DNA of 64,000 bases from Gammaproteobacteria bacterium (GTDB taxonomy: Bacteria; Pseudomonadota; Gammaproteobacteria; Burkholderiales; Nitrosomonadaceae), in assembly GCA_030431985.1 (NCBI GenBank), contig JAUIIB010000009.1, forward strand, positions 25,963 to 89,962, in the 5' to 3' direction. A program made the position numbers and the translations under genes. This document shows, in pieces, positions 48,876-57,519 of the stretch; the first letter of the stretch is position 1; every line of letters begins with the position of its first letter. The notes beneath the pieces were generated by a model. The model had not been told where the DNA came from. It saw only the letters and a program-made list of their open reading frames with translations, and did no database searches.

Positions 48876-49634
48876 ATGACATATTGCCTTGCTATCAGTG
48901 TTAACAAAGGGCTGGTGTTCGCTTCCGACTCGAGAACCAACGCCGGTGTCGATTATGTAACAACATACAGTAAGATGCATTCTTTCGTCTGGCCCGACGA
49001 GCGTTTCTGTATATTGCTAACCGCAGGTAATCTGGCAACTTCTCAGGCAGTTATCAATAATATCAAAGCTGACCTTAACGGATCTGGCGCAAAAATGAAC
49101 CTGTGCAAGGGCAACTATCTGCATGAAGTTGCGCATTATGTGGGGCGACTCAGTCAGTCGGAACAGCGCAAACACGCTGAAGCATTAAAAAAAAGCGGTA
49201 ACGGTGGCGCCGAAGCCAGCTTTATTTTTGGTGGCCAGATAGCAGGCCAGTCACCGGAAATCTACTTAATTTATCCGCAGGGCAACTGCATCAGCGCCTC
49301 ACCCGAAACACCCTATCTGCAGATTGGCGAAAACAAATACGGCAAACCGATCCTGGATCGTATCATTACGCCGACAACATCACTTGAAGATGCCGCAAGA
49401 TGCGCGCTCGTGTCATTAGAATCGACAGTACGCAGTAATATTTCAGTCGGACCACCGTTAGAATTAGCCATTCATCATACTGACACTTTATCCGAACCAG
49501 TGCGTTTAAAACTCACGCTCAATTCCCCCTTGTACAAATCATTACAAAAGCGATGGAATGAGGGGCTTCATCGCGCCTTCAACCGGTTGCCACGGTTTGA
49601 CTGGGAGGAAAAGTCCGGGGCGGTTGATGATTAA
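48876..49634 (+). CDS. Anbu (ancestral beta subunit) proteasome-like peptidase
   Basis: Anbu is an N-terminal nucleophile hydrolase related to proteasome beta subunits and HslV. The 252-aa protein starts MTYCLAISVNKGLVFASDSRTNAGVDYV; Thr2 would become the catalytic N-terminal threonine after Met removal, and the Asp in ASDSRT and the later lysine region complete the family pattern. The setting, an ATP-grasp/alpha-E pair divergent from it, is the known Anbu neighbourhood, although the transglutaminase-like gene often found there is missing. Its 3' end overlaps the opposing zinc peptidase gene by 56 bases. Confidence 0.92.
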   Translation: MTYCLAISVNKGLVFASDSRTNAGVDYVTTYSKMHSFVWPDERFCILLTAGNLATSQAVINNIKADLNGSGAKMNLCKGNYLHEVAHYVGRLSQSEQRKHAEALKKSGNGGAEASFIFGGQIAGQSPEIYLIYPQGNCISASPETPYLQIGENKYGKPILDRIITPTTSLEDAARCALVSLESTVRSNISVGPPLELAIHHTDTLSEPVRLKLTLNSPLYKSLQKRWNEGLHRAFNRLPRFDWEEKSGAVDD

Positions 49635-50709
49635 TTGCCATCACGATACGGTGAATATAGCTTAGCTTTTCCAGCGCCACTTTGGAAATCACAAATGGAT
49701 AGGCATCATCGAGTCCCATGCTGCGATTAAGCGCATTCAATGCAACGGAAAGCCTGCACCAGTCTTCAAACAATACGTCAAAAACAATGGGCGAAAAATA
49801 ACCCTCACTCATTTGCGCACCCGCACCCGGCGCAGAAATATCGCTGCCGTGAATGCTGAAACCGAAATCATGCGCGGTCTCCACAGTATCGACCATGTGC
49901 AAATAATGCGCCCAGGTTTCTGCCCAATCCTCCCAGGGATGCGCACTGGCATATGCGCTGATCCAGCCTGTTTGCCATGACGGTGGCGGACCATGTTCGT
50001 AATAGCCGCTCAATGCCTGTTGATAATCTTGTCGTTCATCACCAAATAATTCGCGAAAACGATCGAGTTCCGGCGTCTCGTTAATCAAATGTTCCCAGAA
50101 ATAATGCCCGGACTCATGTCGAAAATGACCGAGCAGAGTACGATAACGTTCATTCATTTTATCGCGCATTTCAATGCGCGCACTGTGCTCTGCCTCGCGC
50201 AGATTAATCGTGATCTTGCCCGAATGATGGCCGGTTATCACTTGCTGACTGGCGGTAACCGTATTATTAAATTCCCCGCACTGCGTTTCATCCTGTAAAA
50301 ACTCAAAACACAGCCCTTTGTGCGGATCCTGCACACGATCAATCACCGGCAATTTTAAATTATAAAGCGTATATAACAGTCTACGTTTAGCCTGTTCAAC
50401 ACGGTACCAGAGTGTCACATTCTGTGAATCACTCAGGTTTGGAATAACATGATTCAGACGGCAGGACTGACATAATGCATGATCATCACAGTTCGGCACC
50501 ATCCAGTTACACACGTGATAATCGATATAGTTTTTGCATTGGCGGTATGATTGGCGATTCAGAACAGCAGACCACATTTCCCCGTCCAGGGGTTCCAACG
50601 CACTTAATTGTCCTACATCCGGTAAATAGCCAACCATCCGGCCACACCCTAAACACTGGCTGTTCTCAAAATACAACCTGTTTCCGCATTCGCATTGAAA
50701 TGTTCTCAA
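49579..50709 (-). CDS. Putative zinc metallopeptidase with N-terminal zinc ribbon
   Basis: The 376-aa protein begins with a zinc ribbon (Cys6, Cys8, Cys19, Cys22 in MRTFQCECGNRL and QCLGCGRM) and a second cysteine cluster (VCNWMVPNCDDHALCQSC). The catalytic domain has HESGHYFWEHL, an HExxH site, followed by a downstream Glu in FGDERQDYQQALSGYY. It fits the family of putative zinc-binding peptidases with a DUF2248-like ribbon. The start is TTG, supported by GAGG five bases before; no in-frame ATG is nearby. The last 56 bases overlap anbu on the other strand. The substrate is unknown. Confidence 0.85.
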   Translation of the reverse strand: MRTFQCECGNRLYFENSQCLGCGRMVGYLPDVGQLSALEPLDGEMWSAVLNRQSYRQCKNYIDYHVCNWMVPNCDDHALCQSCRLNHVIPNLSDSQNVTLWYRVEQAKRRLLYTLYNLKLPVIDRVQDPHKGLCFEFLQDETQCGEFNNTVTASQQVITGHHSGKITINLREAEHSARIEMRDKMNERYRTLLGHFRHESGHYFWEHLINETPELDRFRELFGDERQDYQQALSGYYEHGPPPSWQTGWISAYASAHPWEDWAETWAHYLHMVDTVETAHDFGFSIHGSDISAPGAGAQMSEGYFSPIVFDVLFEDWCRLSVALNALNRSMGLDDAYPFVISKVALEKLSYIHRIVMAINHQPPRTFPPSQTVATG

Positions 50710-50843
50710 CGCACCCTCATAAATTGAATTTGACGATCAAGTATAGCGCTTTTAATTATCTCTAAATAAGAACTGTAGCGCTTTAGTTAGCATACTGTAA
50801 CATGATAAATTTAAATCTTTCTGGATTCTTTCCAAGACCACCA

Positions 50844-51335
50844 CTACTCGGCGCCTAATGCGACAGAATAAATTTCTTCAAGGCGACGACTGGTTATTCT
50901 CCCTTGACAGAATGATTTGGTAGGATCGACGAGCAAATTTTTCATCGCTTGACGACCAAGCAACATATTAAAAAACATGGTGCTGCGATCGGTCAGCGTT
51001 AATTCAATATCCCATTGTTTTTCAGCAATCCGAATCGGCGTTAATACAGTGATACGCTGCTCTTCATGACCATTAGAACTTTTAATGATTCGTTCGTCCA
51101 GAACAGGCAAAATACACTGCCGAAGAATAGAAGAATTGTTTTGCAGCGGATAAACACAAAACTGCGCATACCGTTTTTGATCTCGAATCATAATTTCTAT
51201 ATCTAATGCATGCAACGTAGATGTTTTTGCGCCAGTATCTATCTTTATTTTTATCGCAGGAATATCAAGCGCGGGTAAACTACCCCATTCACGCCACCCA
51301 ACAATAAGCTTATTATCTTCTAGCATTCGAGTCAT
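50844..51335 (-). CDS. rimB: Retropepsin-like protease of the RimB type
   Basis: RimB-type proteins are small aspartic-protease-like enzymes, reported to process glutamate tails that RimK adds to ribosomal protein S6. The 163-aa protein has the active-site IDTGAKTSTLHA near residues 32-43 and the late LLGRQAMKNLLVDP of the family. GGAAAG six bases before supports the ATG at 51335. It is the third gene of a rimK unit, 104 bp after the aspartoacylase-like gene. Confidence 0.85.
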   Translation of the reverse strand: MTRMLEDNKLIVGWREWGSLPALDIPAIKIKIDTGAKTSTLHALDIEIMIRDQKRYAQFCVYPLQNNSSILRQCILPVLDERIIKSSNGHEEQRITVLTPIRIAEKQWDIELTLTDRSTMFFNMLLGRQAMKNLLVDPTKSFCQGRITSRRLEEIYSVALGAE

Positions 51336-51439
51336 TTTTAGCTTTCCAATACGATCACCTCATGAATCCATTTTTGAAATTTTAATCCTGAGCATATTAA
51401 TCACCTAAATAAAAATTATCATGGCCTAATTTTTTCTTT

Positions 51440-52471
51440 TTAAACAGAGATAGACTCATCAAAAATCCCCAATCGTTCCTCCACCGCTTCAGCATCATCG
51501 AAAGTAGCGACATGAAACAACGCATCGCCATTATTAACAAGCGGCAACAATGTCATGCCAACGATAATACCTGTTTTGGGCGTCTGAATTTCCACTCTAT
51601 TTGTTCCATAAGGATCACTTAATATACCTAACAGATCACCTTTCTGAACACGATCGCCGCAATGTTTTTTCACCCGCAGACTGCCGCTATGTGGCGCACG
51701 AATCCAATAACTGGAGCGCGCAATAAAAATGTGTTTCCTTTTTTGTACTTTTTTCTTTGACAATCGAGGTTCCAGCATCCCTATCGATTCCATGACAGAC
51801 AGAATACCCCGCAATGCTGAATGGATAATTTTTTCTTCATACCGCAGCGCTTCCCCACCTTCAAATAACAGCATGGGAATGCCTCTTTCAGCTGCGGATT
51901 GTCGTAACGAACCGTCTCGTATCGTTGCATTGATCGCAACCGGAACGCCAAACGCATGCGCAAGTTTATTCGTCTCCGGCTCATCCAGACAGGCACGAAT
52001 CTGCGGCAAATTGGTACGGTGAATCGCACCCGTATGCAAATCAATACCATGCGTTGCCTTACTAACAATTTCCTCCATAACAATATGAGCAATTCGGCCA
52101 CCTAAAGAACCGTTTTTTGATCCTGGAAAACATCGATTGAGATCACGACGGTCTGGCAAATATCTGGAATTGTTATTAAATCCGAATACATTGACTATTG
52201 GTGCGGCAATTAAGGTACCACGCATCCTAGAACCAATGCGTCGTTGCGTTAACAACCGTTTAATGGCTTCTACACCATTAATTTCATCCCCATGAATTGC
52301 GCCTGAAACAAAAAGTACCGGGCCTGCCTGCTCACCCCGGATTACTTCAATTGGAATGGATATTTCCGTGTAATCAAAAAGCCTGCCAATATGAATCTCG
52401 ATTTGTTTTCTTTTTCCGGGTGCAATAATTTGATTGGCAATTTCAAATGATCTGGAAGCCAGAGCGGTCAT
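51440..52471 (-). CDS. Succinylglutamate desuccinylase/aspartoacylase family zinc enzyme
   Basis: This zinc-dependent amidohydrolase-fold protein of 343 aa has the metal motif GAIHGDEINGVEA (His and Glu ligands, near residue 57) and the later GIDLHTGAI with the third histidine. RYLPDRRDLNRCFPGS is the arginine-rich substrate loop of the family. A C-terminal barrel with GSLRVKKHCGDRVQKGDLLGIL resembles a lipoyl-like hairpin. It starts 3 bp after rimK, so its substrate is probably linked to S6 glutamylation, but this is inference. Confidence 0.85.
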   Translation of the reverse strand: MTALASRSFEIANQIIAPGKRKQIEIHIGRLFDYTEISIPIEVIRGEQAGPVLFVSGAIHGDEINGVEAIKRLLTQRRIGSRMRGTLIAAPIVNVFGFNNNSRYLPDRRDLNRCFPGSKNGSLGGRIAHIVMEEIVSKATHGIDLHTGAIHRTNLPQIRACLDEPETNKLAHAFGVPVAINATIRDGSLRQSAAERGIPMLLFEGGEALRYEEKIIHSALRGILSVMESIGMLEPRLSKKKVQKRKHIFIARSSYWIRAPHSGSLRVKKHCGDRVQKGDLLGILSDPYGTNRVEIQTPKTGIIVGMTLLPLVNNGDALFHVATFDDAEAVEERLGIFDESISV

Positions 52472-52474
52472 ACA

Positions 52475-53395
52475 TTAACCTTTACCGGAAGGTTTGTTCG
52501 GACCTTTTTTAGAGTCCTTTTCAATATATTGAATGATTTCTCCTGCAACATTTTTCCCCGTTGCAGTTTCAATGCCTTTTAGGCCAGGAGAGGAATTGAC
52601 TTCAAGAACAAGCGGACCGTGTGCGGAACGGATTATATCCACACCGGCGACATCCAGGCCTATCACCTTGGCCGCGCGTACGGCAAGCGCACGCTCGTCT
52701 GGATTAAGCCTCACCAGTGAAGCACTGCCTCCCATATGCAGGTTTGAACGGAATTCTCCTTCGGCCGCTTGCCGTTTCATGGCCGCAATCACCTTATCTC
52801 CAATAACAAAACAGCGGATATCCGCCCCCTGTGCCTCTTTTACAAATTCCTGAACCAAAAAATTAGCATTTAGCCCCCTAAACGCATTAATCACACTCTC
52901 CGCCGCCTTATCTGTTTCAGCCAGAACTACTCCCGCACCATGCGTGCTCTCGATAACTTTAACGATGAGTGGCGCACCACCGACAAACTGAATCAAGTCT
53001 TCTGTCGCATTTGCCGCATTTGCATAACCCGTAATCGGCATACCCACCCCTTTACGCGCCAACAGCTGATGCGCCCGCAATTTGTCACGGGAACGCGAAA
53101 TTCCCAGAGACTCATTGATTGAATACACGCCGCCCACTTCAAACTGGCGTAAAACAGCTGTGCCATATGCTGTCACTGATGCACCGATGCGTGGAATTAC
53201 CGCATCAAACAAAAGCACCTCGCCTTCGCTTTCACTGGTTGCCCGATAATGTACTGCGGGTTGGTTGGCGGTTATATTCATATAGCATTTTAATACATCG
53301 ACCGATCTAACGGAGTGACCGCGTGCCTGCGCCTCTTCTATGAGCCGACTTGTAGAATACAATTTTGGATTACGCGACAAAATGCCAAGCTTCAT
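52475..53395 (-). CDS. rimK: Ribosomal protein S6-glutamate ligase RimK
   Basis: RimK is an ATP-grasp ligase that adds glutamates to the C-terminus of ribosomal protein S6. The 306-aa protein starts [27 protein letters not shown], has the ATP-binding [19 protein letters not shown] and [17 protein letters not shown], and ends its core with [14 protein letters not shown], containing the Mg2+-binding Glu and Asn. It leads the three-gene unit on the minus strand. Confidence 0.93.
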   Translation of the reverse strand: MKLGILSRNPKLYSTSRLIEEAQARGHSVRSVDVLKCYMNITANQPAVHYRATSESEGEVLLFDAVIPRIGASVTAYGTAVLRQFEVGGVYSINESLGISRSRDKLRAHQLLARKGVGMPITGYANAANATEDLIQFVGGAPLIVKVIESTHGAGVVLAETDKAAESVINAFRGLNANFLVQEFVKEAQGADIRCFVIGDKVIAAMKRQAAEGEFRSNLHMGGSASLVRLNPDERALAVRAAKVIGLDVAGVDIIRSAHGPLVLEVNSSPGLKGIETATGKNVAGEIIQYIEKDSKKGPNKPSGKG

Positions 53396-53632
53396 AAATT
53401 ACTCCTTCACCTATCAAGGTTAGTTAATAAATGCACCCGCCTATACTACTTCATTATCTCTAAATTCGCTGTAGCAATACAGTTGCTGAAAGAAAGAACC
53501 GTCAATACATGATAATATTGTTCAGCGTAATGTCGACATTGGCCTTGCATGATATCGATTGCCGGTAAACCTAATTCTATTTTCTGATATTTAGACTAAG
53601 TTACTGAATAACCTGATAACTGGAAAGAAGCA

Positions 53633-55369
53633 ATGAGAAAAATTCTTGTCAAAACTCATATACCACTATTGATATTTATGCTGGGTCTGACGTTCAACAC
53701 TATGGCGAACCCAGAGGTCAAAAAAAAACCCGCCCCGAATGACGTCCCGCAAGCTGAACAACCGGACGACACGTCAAAAAAGAAGACCAATAAAAATGAA
53801 AAAGATGTGTCTTCCGCAATCCTCACCAATTTAAAAACACTGATCTCTAACGCTAAAGAAAAAGAAGCCGAAATTAAGCAAATTCTTAAAGACCTTAAAC
53901 AGCTCAATGAGGACCAGGCCAAAGAAAAGATAAACAATCTCAACGCACTTGAGGACGAAATAAAAGCGCTAGCCATAAAAACAGAATCTGTTGCGACAGG
54001 CATATCTATTGAGGACTATCGTAATAATACGCCGGACGAATTTGTTCTTGCCGAGGAATTGGAAAAACTATTACAGCCGATCGTTTATTCACTTCGCGCT
54101 ATTACACAAGACTCCCGGGAAATAGAAGAGTTAAAACAGGAACTCGAAAGCCTTGCTCAGAAAAAAGAAATCGCTGTTGCTGCCCAGAACAACATTAGCT
54201 ACTTATTGAGTCATACCGAAGAGCAACTTGTCATCGATCGACTCGGCGCCTTGCAAAAAGCCTGGCAGGAAGAAATAGATAATATAACAAATGATTACGA
54301 GATTCTGACCTACCAGTTGGAGAAAAAACAGCAATCCAAAGTACCCGTATTAACCTCAACGGGCGAAATGCTCAGTGATTTCTTCAAAAATAGAGGTATC
54401 AATTTAGTACTGGGTGTTTTAGCATTTTTGTCGGTTTTCTTTTTCATGCGCTTCCTTTATTTCTTGTTCAAAAAACTGGAAACCAAAAGGCAAAACATTA
54501 AAAAATCCACTTTTGAACGATTAACCGATCTGATCTATCATGTTTTGACATTTTTGGTGTCAATAGTAGCAACATTGTTTGTCTTTAACTCGCTTAATGA
54601 CTGGCTACTACTGGGTATCAGTACTATCTTTCTTGTCGCCCTCGGGTGGGTTTTCATTAATACCCTGCCCACTATGGTTGAGCAACTCATGATACTGCTC
54701 AACCTGGGCTCCGTAAGGGAAGGCGGACGGGTTATATACAACGGGGTGCCATGGAAAGTCCAGAAACTGCATTTCTATTCACATCTTATCAATCCAGAAT
54801 TGAGCGGAGGCAGTTTGCATTTGCCGGTACGCCAGTTGATCGGTTTTGTATCACGGCCGGCCGCAAGTAATGAAGAATGGTTTCCTACAAATGAAGACGA
54901 CTGGGTAAAAATTGACGACAACGTTGGACAAGTCATCTACCAAAGTCCCGAAATGGTTCAAGTTCGATTATTTGGAGGAAACCAGATCACTTATACAACC
55001 GAAAATTATTTGGCATTAAACCCAATGAATTTGTCTCATGGATATCGCATCCAAATGGTGTTTGGAATCGATTATCAATACCAGGCCATGTGCACGACAT
55101 CTATCCCTAAAAAGATGACAGAAAAGTTTCGCCAGGATTTGATACCAGTCGTTGGTGAAGAAAATTTGGTTCGTGTGGTAGTCGATTTCTTTTTACCCAA
55201 CGCTTCTTCTCTGGATTTTGAATATGAAGTATTTTTAAAAGGCTGCGCTGCGCATTTATACGAAGAAGTTGAAAGAACAATGATTTACTCATTTGCAGAT
55301 GTTTGCAATGAGAATGATTGGGTTATCCCATTCCAACAAATCACTTTACACCAAGCTAAAGACAGCTAA
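53633..55369 (+). CDS. MscS-like membrane protein with long periplasmic coiled coil (paralogue 2)
   Basis: The 578-aa protein has a signal peptide (cleavage near NTMANPEV), a lysine- and glutamate-rich region of some 200 residues likely to be coiled coil, and three hydrophobic helices (NLVLGVLAFLSVFFFMRFLYFLF, VLTFLVSIVATLFVF and WLLLGISTIFLVALGWVFI). The soluble C-terminal part has GSVREGGRVIYNGVPWKVQKLHFYSHLINPE and ENDWVIPFQQITLHQ, matching the protein at 15159-16919 segment by segment and recalling the MscS beta and alpha/beta domains. The paired VREG and GIDYQYQ stretches show common descent. It lies 237 bp from divergent rimK. Confidence 0.72.
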   Translation: MRKILVKTHIPLLIFMLGLTFNTMANPEVKKKPAPNDVPQAEQPDDTSKKKTNKNEKDVSSAILTNLKTLISNAKEKEAEIKQILKDLKQLNEDQAKEKINNLNALEDEIKALAIKTESVATGISIEDYRNNTPDEFVLAEELEKLLQPIVYSLRAITQDSREIEELKQELESLAQKKEIAVAAQNNISYLLSHTEEQLVIDRLGALQKAWQEEIDNITNDYEILTYQLEKKQQSKVPVLTSTGEMLSDFFKNRGINLVLGVLAFLSVFFFMRFLYFLFKKLETKRQNIKKSTFERLTDLIYHVLTFLVSIVATLFVFNSLNDWLLLGISTIFLVALGWVFINTLPTMVEQLMILLNLGSVREGGRVIYNGVPWKVQKLHFYSHLINPELSGGSLHLPVRQLIGFVSRPAASNEEWFPTNEDDWVKIDDNVGQVIYQSPEMVQVRLFGGNQITYTTENYLALNPMNLSHGYRIQMVFGIDYQYQAMCTTSIPKKMTEKFRQDLIPVVGEENLVRVVVDFFLPNASSLDFEYEVFLKGCAAHLYEEVERTMIYSFADVCNENDWVIPFQQITLHQAKDS

Positions 55370-55796
55370 CCCACTGTTCAATATAGTGATAATAATTAGA
55401 CAGCTCATGCCGACGACAACCGCTCATTCTGAATAAAGCACCATTCGCATCATATCAAACCAAACACATTAATTCTTGCTGGTACGCATCGATGTGCTTG
55501 TACAACTGACAGCACAACTGGTGGTCCAATAATCCGACAACCGCTCCGTCGTTCACAAACAATAATCGCAAAGCTATATTTCATGCTTCTGTAACCTTTA
55601 ACATATTTAATAGCAATCTCAGAATAATTTTTATATACTAATCAATCTATTAATCAATATTGGGAAATACTACTTAACTTTTACAATATCAAAGTTAACT
55701 CAAAAGATTCAAAAGAGTTTTAATTCATCTTTGGTTCAGCAAGGCAGGGGTAATGTTGAATAAAATATTTAACGCTCAATCCAAAGGAGAAACCAT
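55370..55796. other. Gene-poor AT-rich gap
   Basis: This stretch of 427 bp shows no recognisable gene. A short reverse-strand frame (about 55455-55590) can be read as some 40 residues ending HQLCCQLYKHIDAYQQELM, with no ribosome site or family match that I know; it may be a decayed remnant. The proximal end carries the AAAGGAG ribosome site of the CsbD-like frame. Confidence 0.4.
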
Positions 55797-55992
55797 ATGA
55801 ACTGGGAAAAAGCCAAGAGAAAAGCGCAGAAGATATTAAGAAAATTAACCAACAATGACTCGGACATTATTTATCAAAGGCAATCGAGAAGAAACGAATG
55901 GAAGAGTCCAAGAATATTACGCTATACCAAAAGAACCAGCTGAAAGATGTCCGCAGTTGGCAACACATATTCGGGACACAGATCCACATTAA
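55797..55992 (+). pseudogene. CsbD-like small stress protein, frameshifted
   Basis: An ATG at 55797 with a strong AAAGGAG ribosome site opens a 48-residue frame (stop at 55943) that begins MNWEKAKRKAQKILRKLTNNDSDII, close to the CsbD pattern MNW..-K.K-..GKLT..D.D.I. The likeness then stops, but the +2 frame continues with EKKRMEESKNITLYQKNQ and LKDVRSWQHIF, which fits the second half of CsbD-like proteins (KR....I...Y...V..W). A one-step frame change near 55868-55880 would join them. It is also about seven residues short in the first half. I infer a decayed gene; a sequencing error or a real 48-aa peptide are alternatives. Confidence 0.5.
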
Positions 55993-55995
55993 ACC

Positions 55996-56442
55996 TTAGT
56001 AATTCTGCAGATAGTGCAACAGCAATAGTACCCGGCCCCGAATAATTGACGTACGATAATCACCACGTGAAATAACAGCAGCGCTGCCAAAATTTTCAAA
56101 AGACCAATTGGTCGCAATAAATTCAAACGCTGTATCTCTGTAAACCAGCCATTTTCTCTGAGAATCCCTCAGGGCCTCGCAAGCAGCGCGATTCAAATGC
56201 CCCTTCAACGCACGATAGGCAATATTTAATTCTCTGTCGAGAAAAGCTTCATAGGCTACATAGGCCTCTCGAAATTCCTGTGTTGTCTGCGCCGTATTTT
56301 GAATCTCTTGTTCAAAAACAAATGCACGGCGCTTAAAACTGTCGACATAATCCGGTGCATCGGGATTGTCTATCGCCATAGTATAGCTGCTGAAACAACA
56401 CAACAACACGATCATAACAATTCGATACACAGCATTACCCAT
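55996..56442 (-). CDS. LprI-like (DUF1311) secreted protein
   Basis: Starting at ATG 56442 the protein is 148 aa with a signal peptide (VMIVLLCCFSSYTMA). The mature part has the DUF1311/LprI pattern: repeated helices and the signature LRDSQRKWLVYRDTAFEF preceded by LDRELNIAYRALKGHL. LprI of Mycobacterium tuberculosis inhibits lysozyme, and the family is secreted or lipid-anchored. Longer starts at 56472 and 56478 would overlap the lysozyme gene upstream by up to 20 bases. The pairing with a lysozyme gene suggests, but does not show, an inhibitor role. Confidence 0.78.
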   Translation of the reverse strand: MGNAVYRIVMIVLLCCFSSYTMAIDNPDAPDYVDSFKRRAFVFEQEIQNTAQTTQEFREAYVAYEAFLDRELNIAYRALKGHLNRAACEALRDSQRKWLVYRDTAFEFIATNWSFENFGSAAVISRGDYRTSIIRGRVLLLLHYLQNY

Positions 56443-56458
56443 GTATACTTTTTGACTT

Positions 56459-56980
56459 TTACCAGCGTTCATACACATTATCAGCGTAAATTTTCCATTC
56501 AGCGTTGCGCCGGTTAATCAGCCCTTGCATAACCTTACCTTGAGATTTATTCCAAGCCTTCCACGCTGCCTCTAATGTGGAATAGCCGGTTTGGGCTGCA
56601 GGATTATTAACCAGTTTAAGGACCGACGAACGGCCGAAATTACCCAAACCGATATTAAATGCCAGTATCACCAGGGCATCAAACTGATTTCTCGATATAT
56701 CCGCCGTTACCTTTGCATCCACACCGTTCACAAATGGCACCAAATCTTCCTCAAATAATTTTCTGGCTTGATCTTCGGTAATACCGCTCTTATATATGTC
56801 ACTCGAACGATTCCATTCGTCCTTGCTAATCAGGTGGCCGTAACCAATTGTCGCACCTTCAACCCACTGGGAAATTTCGGCACCGCTCTGGTCATCGTAG
56901 GGTTTTCCCCTGAATGATTCAATTGACATGAGCAACTTCATTCCATCCGCGCTCATTTGGTTAGAAACAGTCCGTTGCAT
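56459..56980 (-). CDS. Phage-type lysozyme (glycoside hydrolase family 24)
   Basis: This muramidase-fold protein of 173 aa has the GH24 active-site region: catalytic-type Glu in LLMSIESFRGKPYDD, then TIGYGHLI with the conserved Thr. A 12-residue insert (about SGAEISQWVEGA) separates them compared with T4-like enzymes. NQFDALVILAFNIGLGNFGRS is the typical late helix and loop. There is no signal peptide, holin or other phage gene nearby. An AGGAG ribosome site precedes the ATG. The LprI-like gene follows directly. Confidence 0.85.
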   Translation of the reverse strand: MQRTVSNQMSADGMKLLMSIESFRGKPYDDQSGAEISQWVEGATIGYGHLISKDEWNRSSDIYKSGITEDQARKLFEEDLVPFVNGVDAKVTADISRNQFDALVILAFNIGLGNFGRSSVLKLVNNPAAQTGYSTLEAAWKAWNKSQGKVMQGLINRRNAEWKIYADNVYERW

Positions 56981-57104
56981 ATCCGGTCTCCTAATTTCTG
57001 ATTGTTATCGCGCCGCACATTACCAGCCAGTTTACGGGCTGTTCCATGTCTACATTCGATATATACTACAACGCAACAAACAATTTGAATAGTGAGGCCA
57101 CAAA

Positions 57105-57497
57105 ATGACGATTACTGGAATGAATCACTTTACGGTTTTAAGCAGCGATTTAGATAAAAGTAAACGTTTTTATCTCGCCATACTCGGTTTGCAAGAAGGC
57201 TATCGCCCACCGATGAACTCGGAAGGCGCATGGCTTTATGCCACGGATCAGAATCATTCAATCCTGCACATAATGGCCGAACGGCCCATGCCCGAGCAGG
57301 TTTCAGGCGTTATCGACCACATGGCTTTTACTGCCTCCGATCTACAATCGGTCATAAACACTCTCAAACAACACAACATGACATATAAATTAAATCGCAT
57401 GAAAGAGCTCGGCACCTGGCAGTTATTTTTTCATGATCCCGACGGCGCAAAAATTGAACTTGACTTCTCCGCCAGCGAACCCGAACCGGTACTGTAA
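57105..57497 (+). CDS. VOC-superfamily (glyoxalase/dioxygenase fold) protein
   Basis: The 130-aa protein has the paired beta-alpha-beta-beta-beta units of the vicinal oxygen chelate fold: MNHFTVLSSDLDKSKRFYLAILGLQEGYRP and VIDHMAFTASDLQSVINTLKQHNMTYKLN, ending FFHDPDGAKIELDFS. His (NHF), His (DHM) and Glu (IELDF) are likely metal ligands. The reaction cannot be assigned from sequence. It stands alone on the plus strand. Confidence 0.85.
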   Translation: MTITGMNHFTVLSSDLDKSKRFYLAILGLQEGYRPPMNSEGAWLYATDQNHSILHIMAERPMPEQVSGVIDHMAFTASDLQSVINTLKQHNMTYKLNRMKELGTWQLFFHDPDGAKIELDFSASEPEPVL

Positions 57498-57519
57498 TCC
57501 AGAGGATGTCCAACGACAA

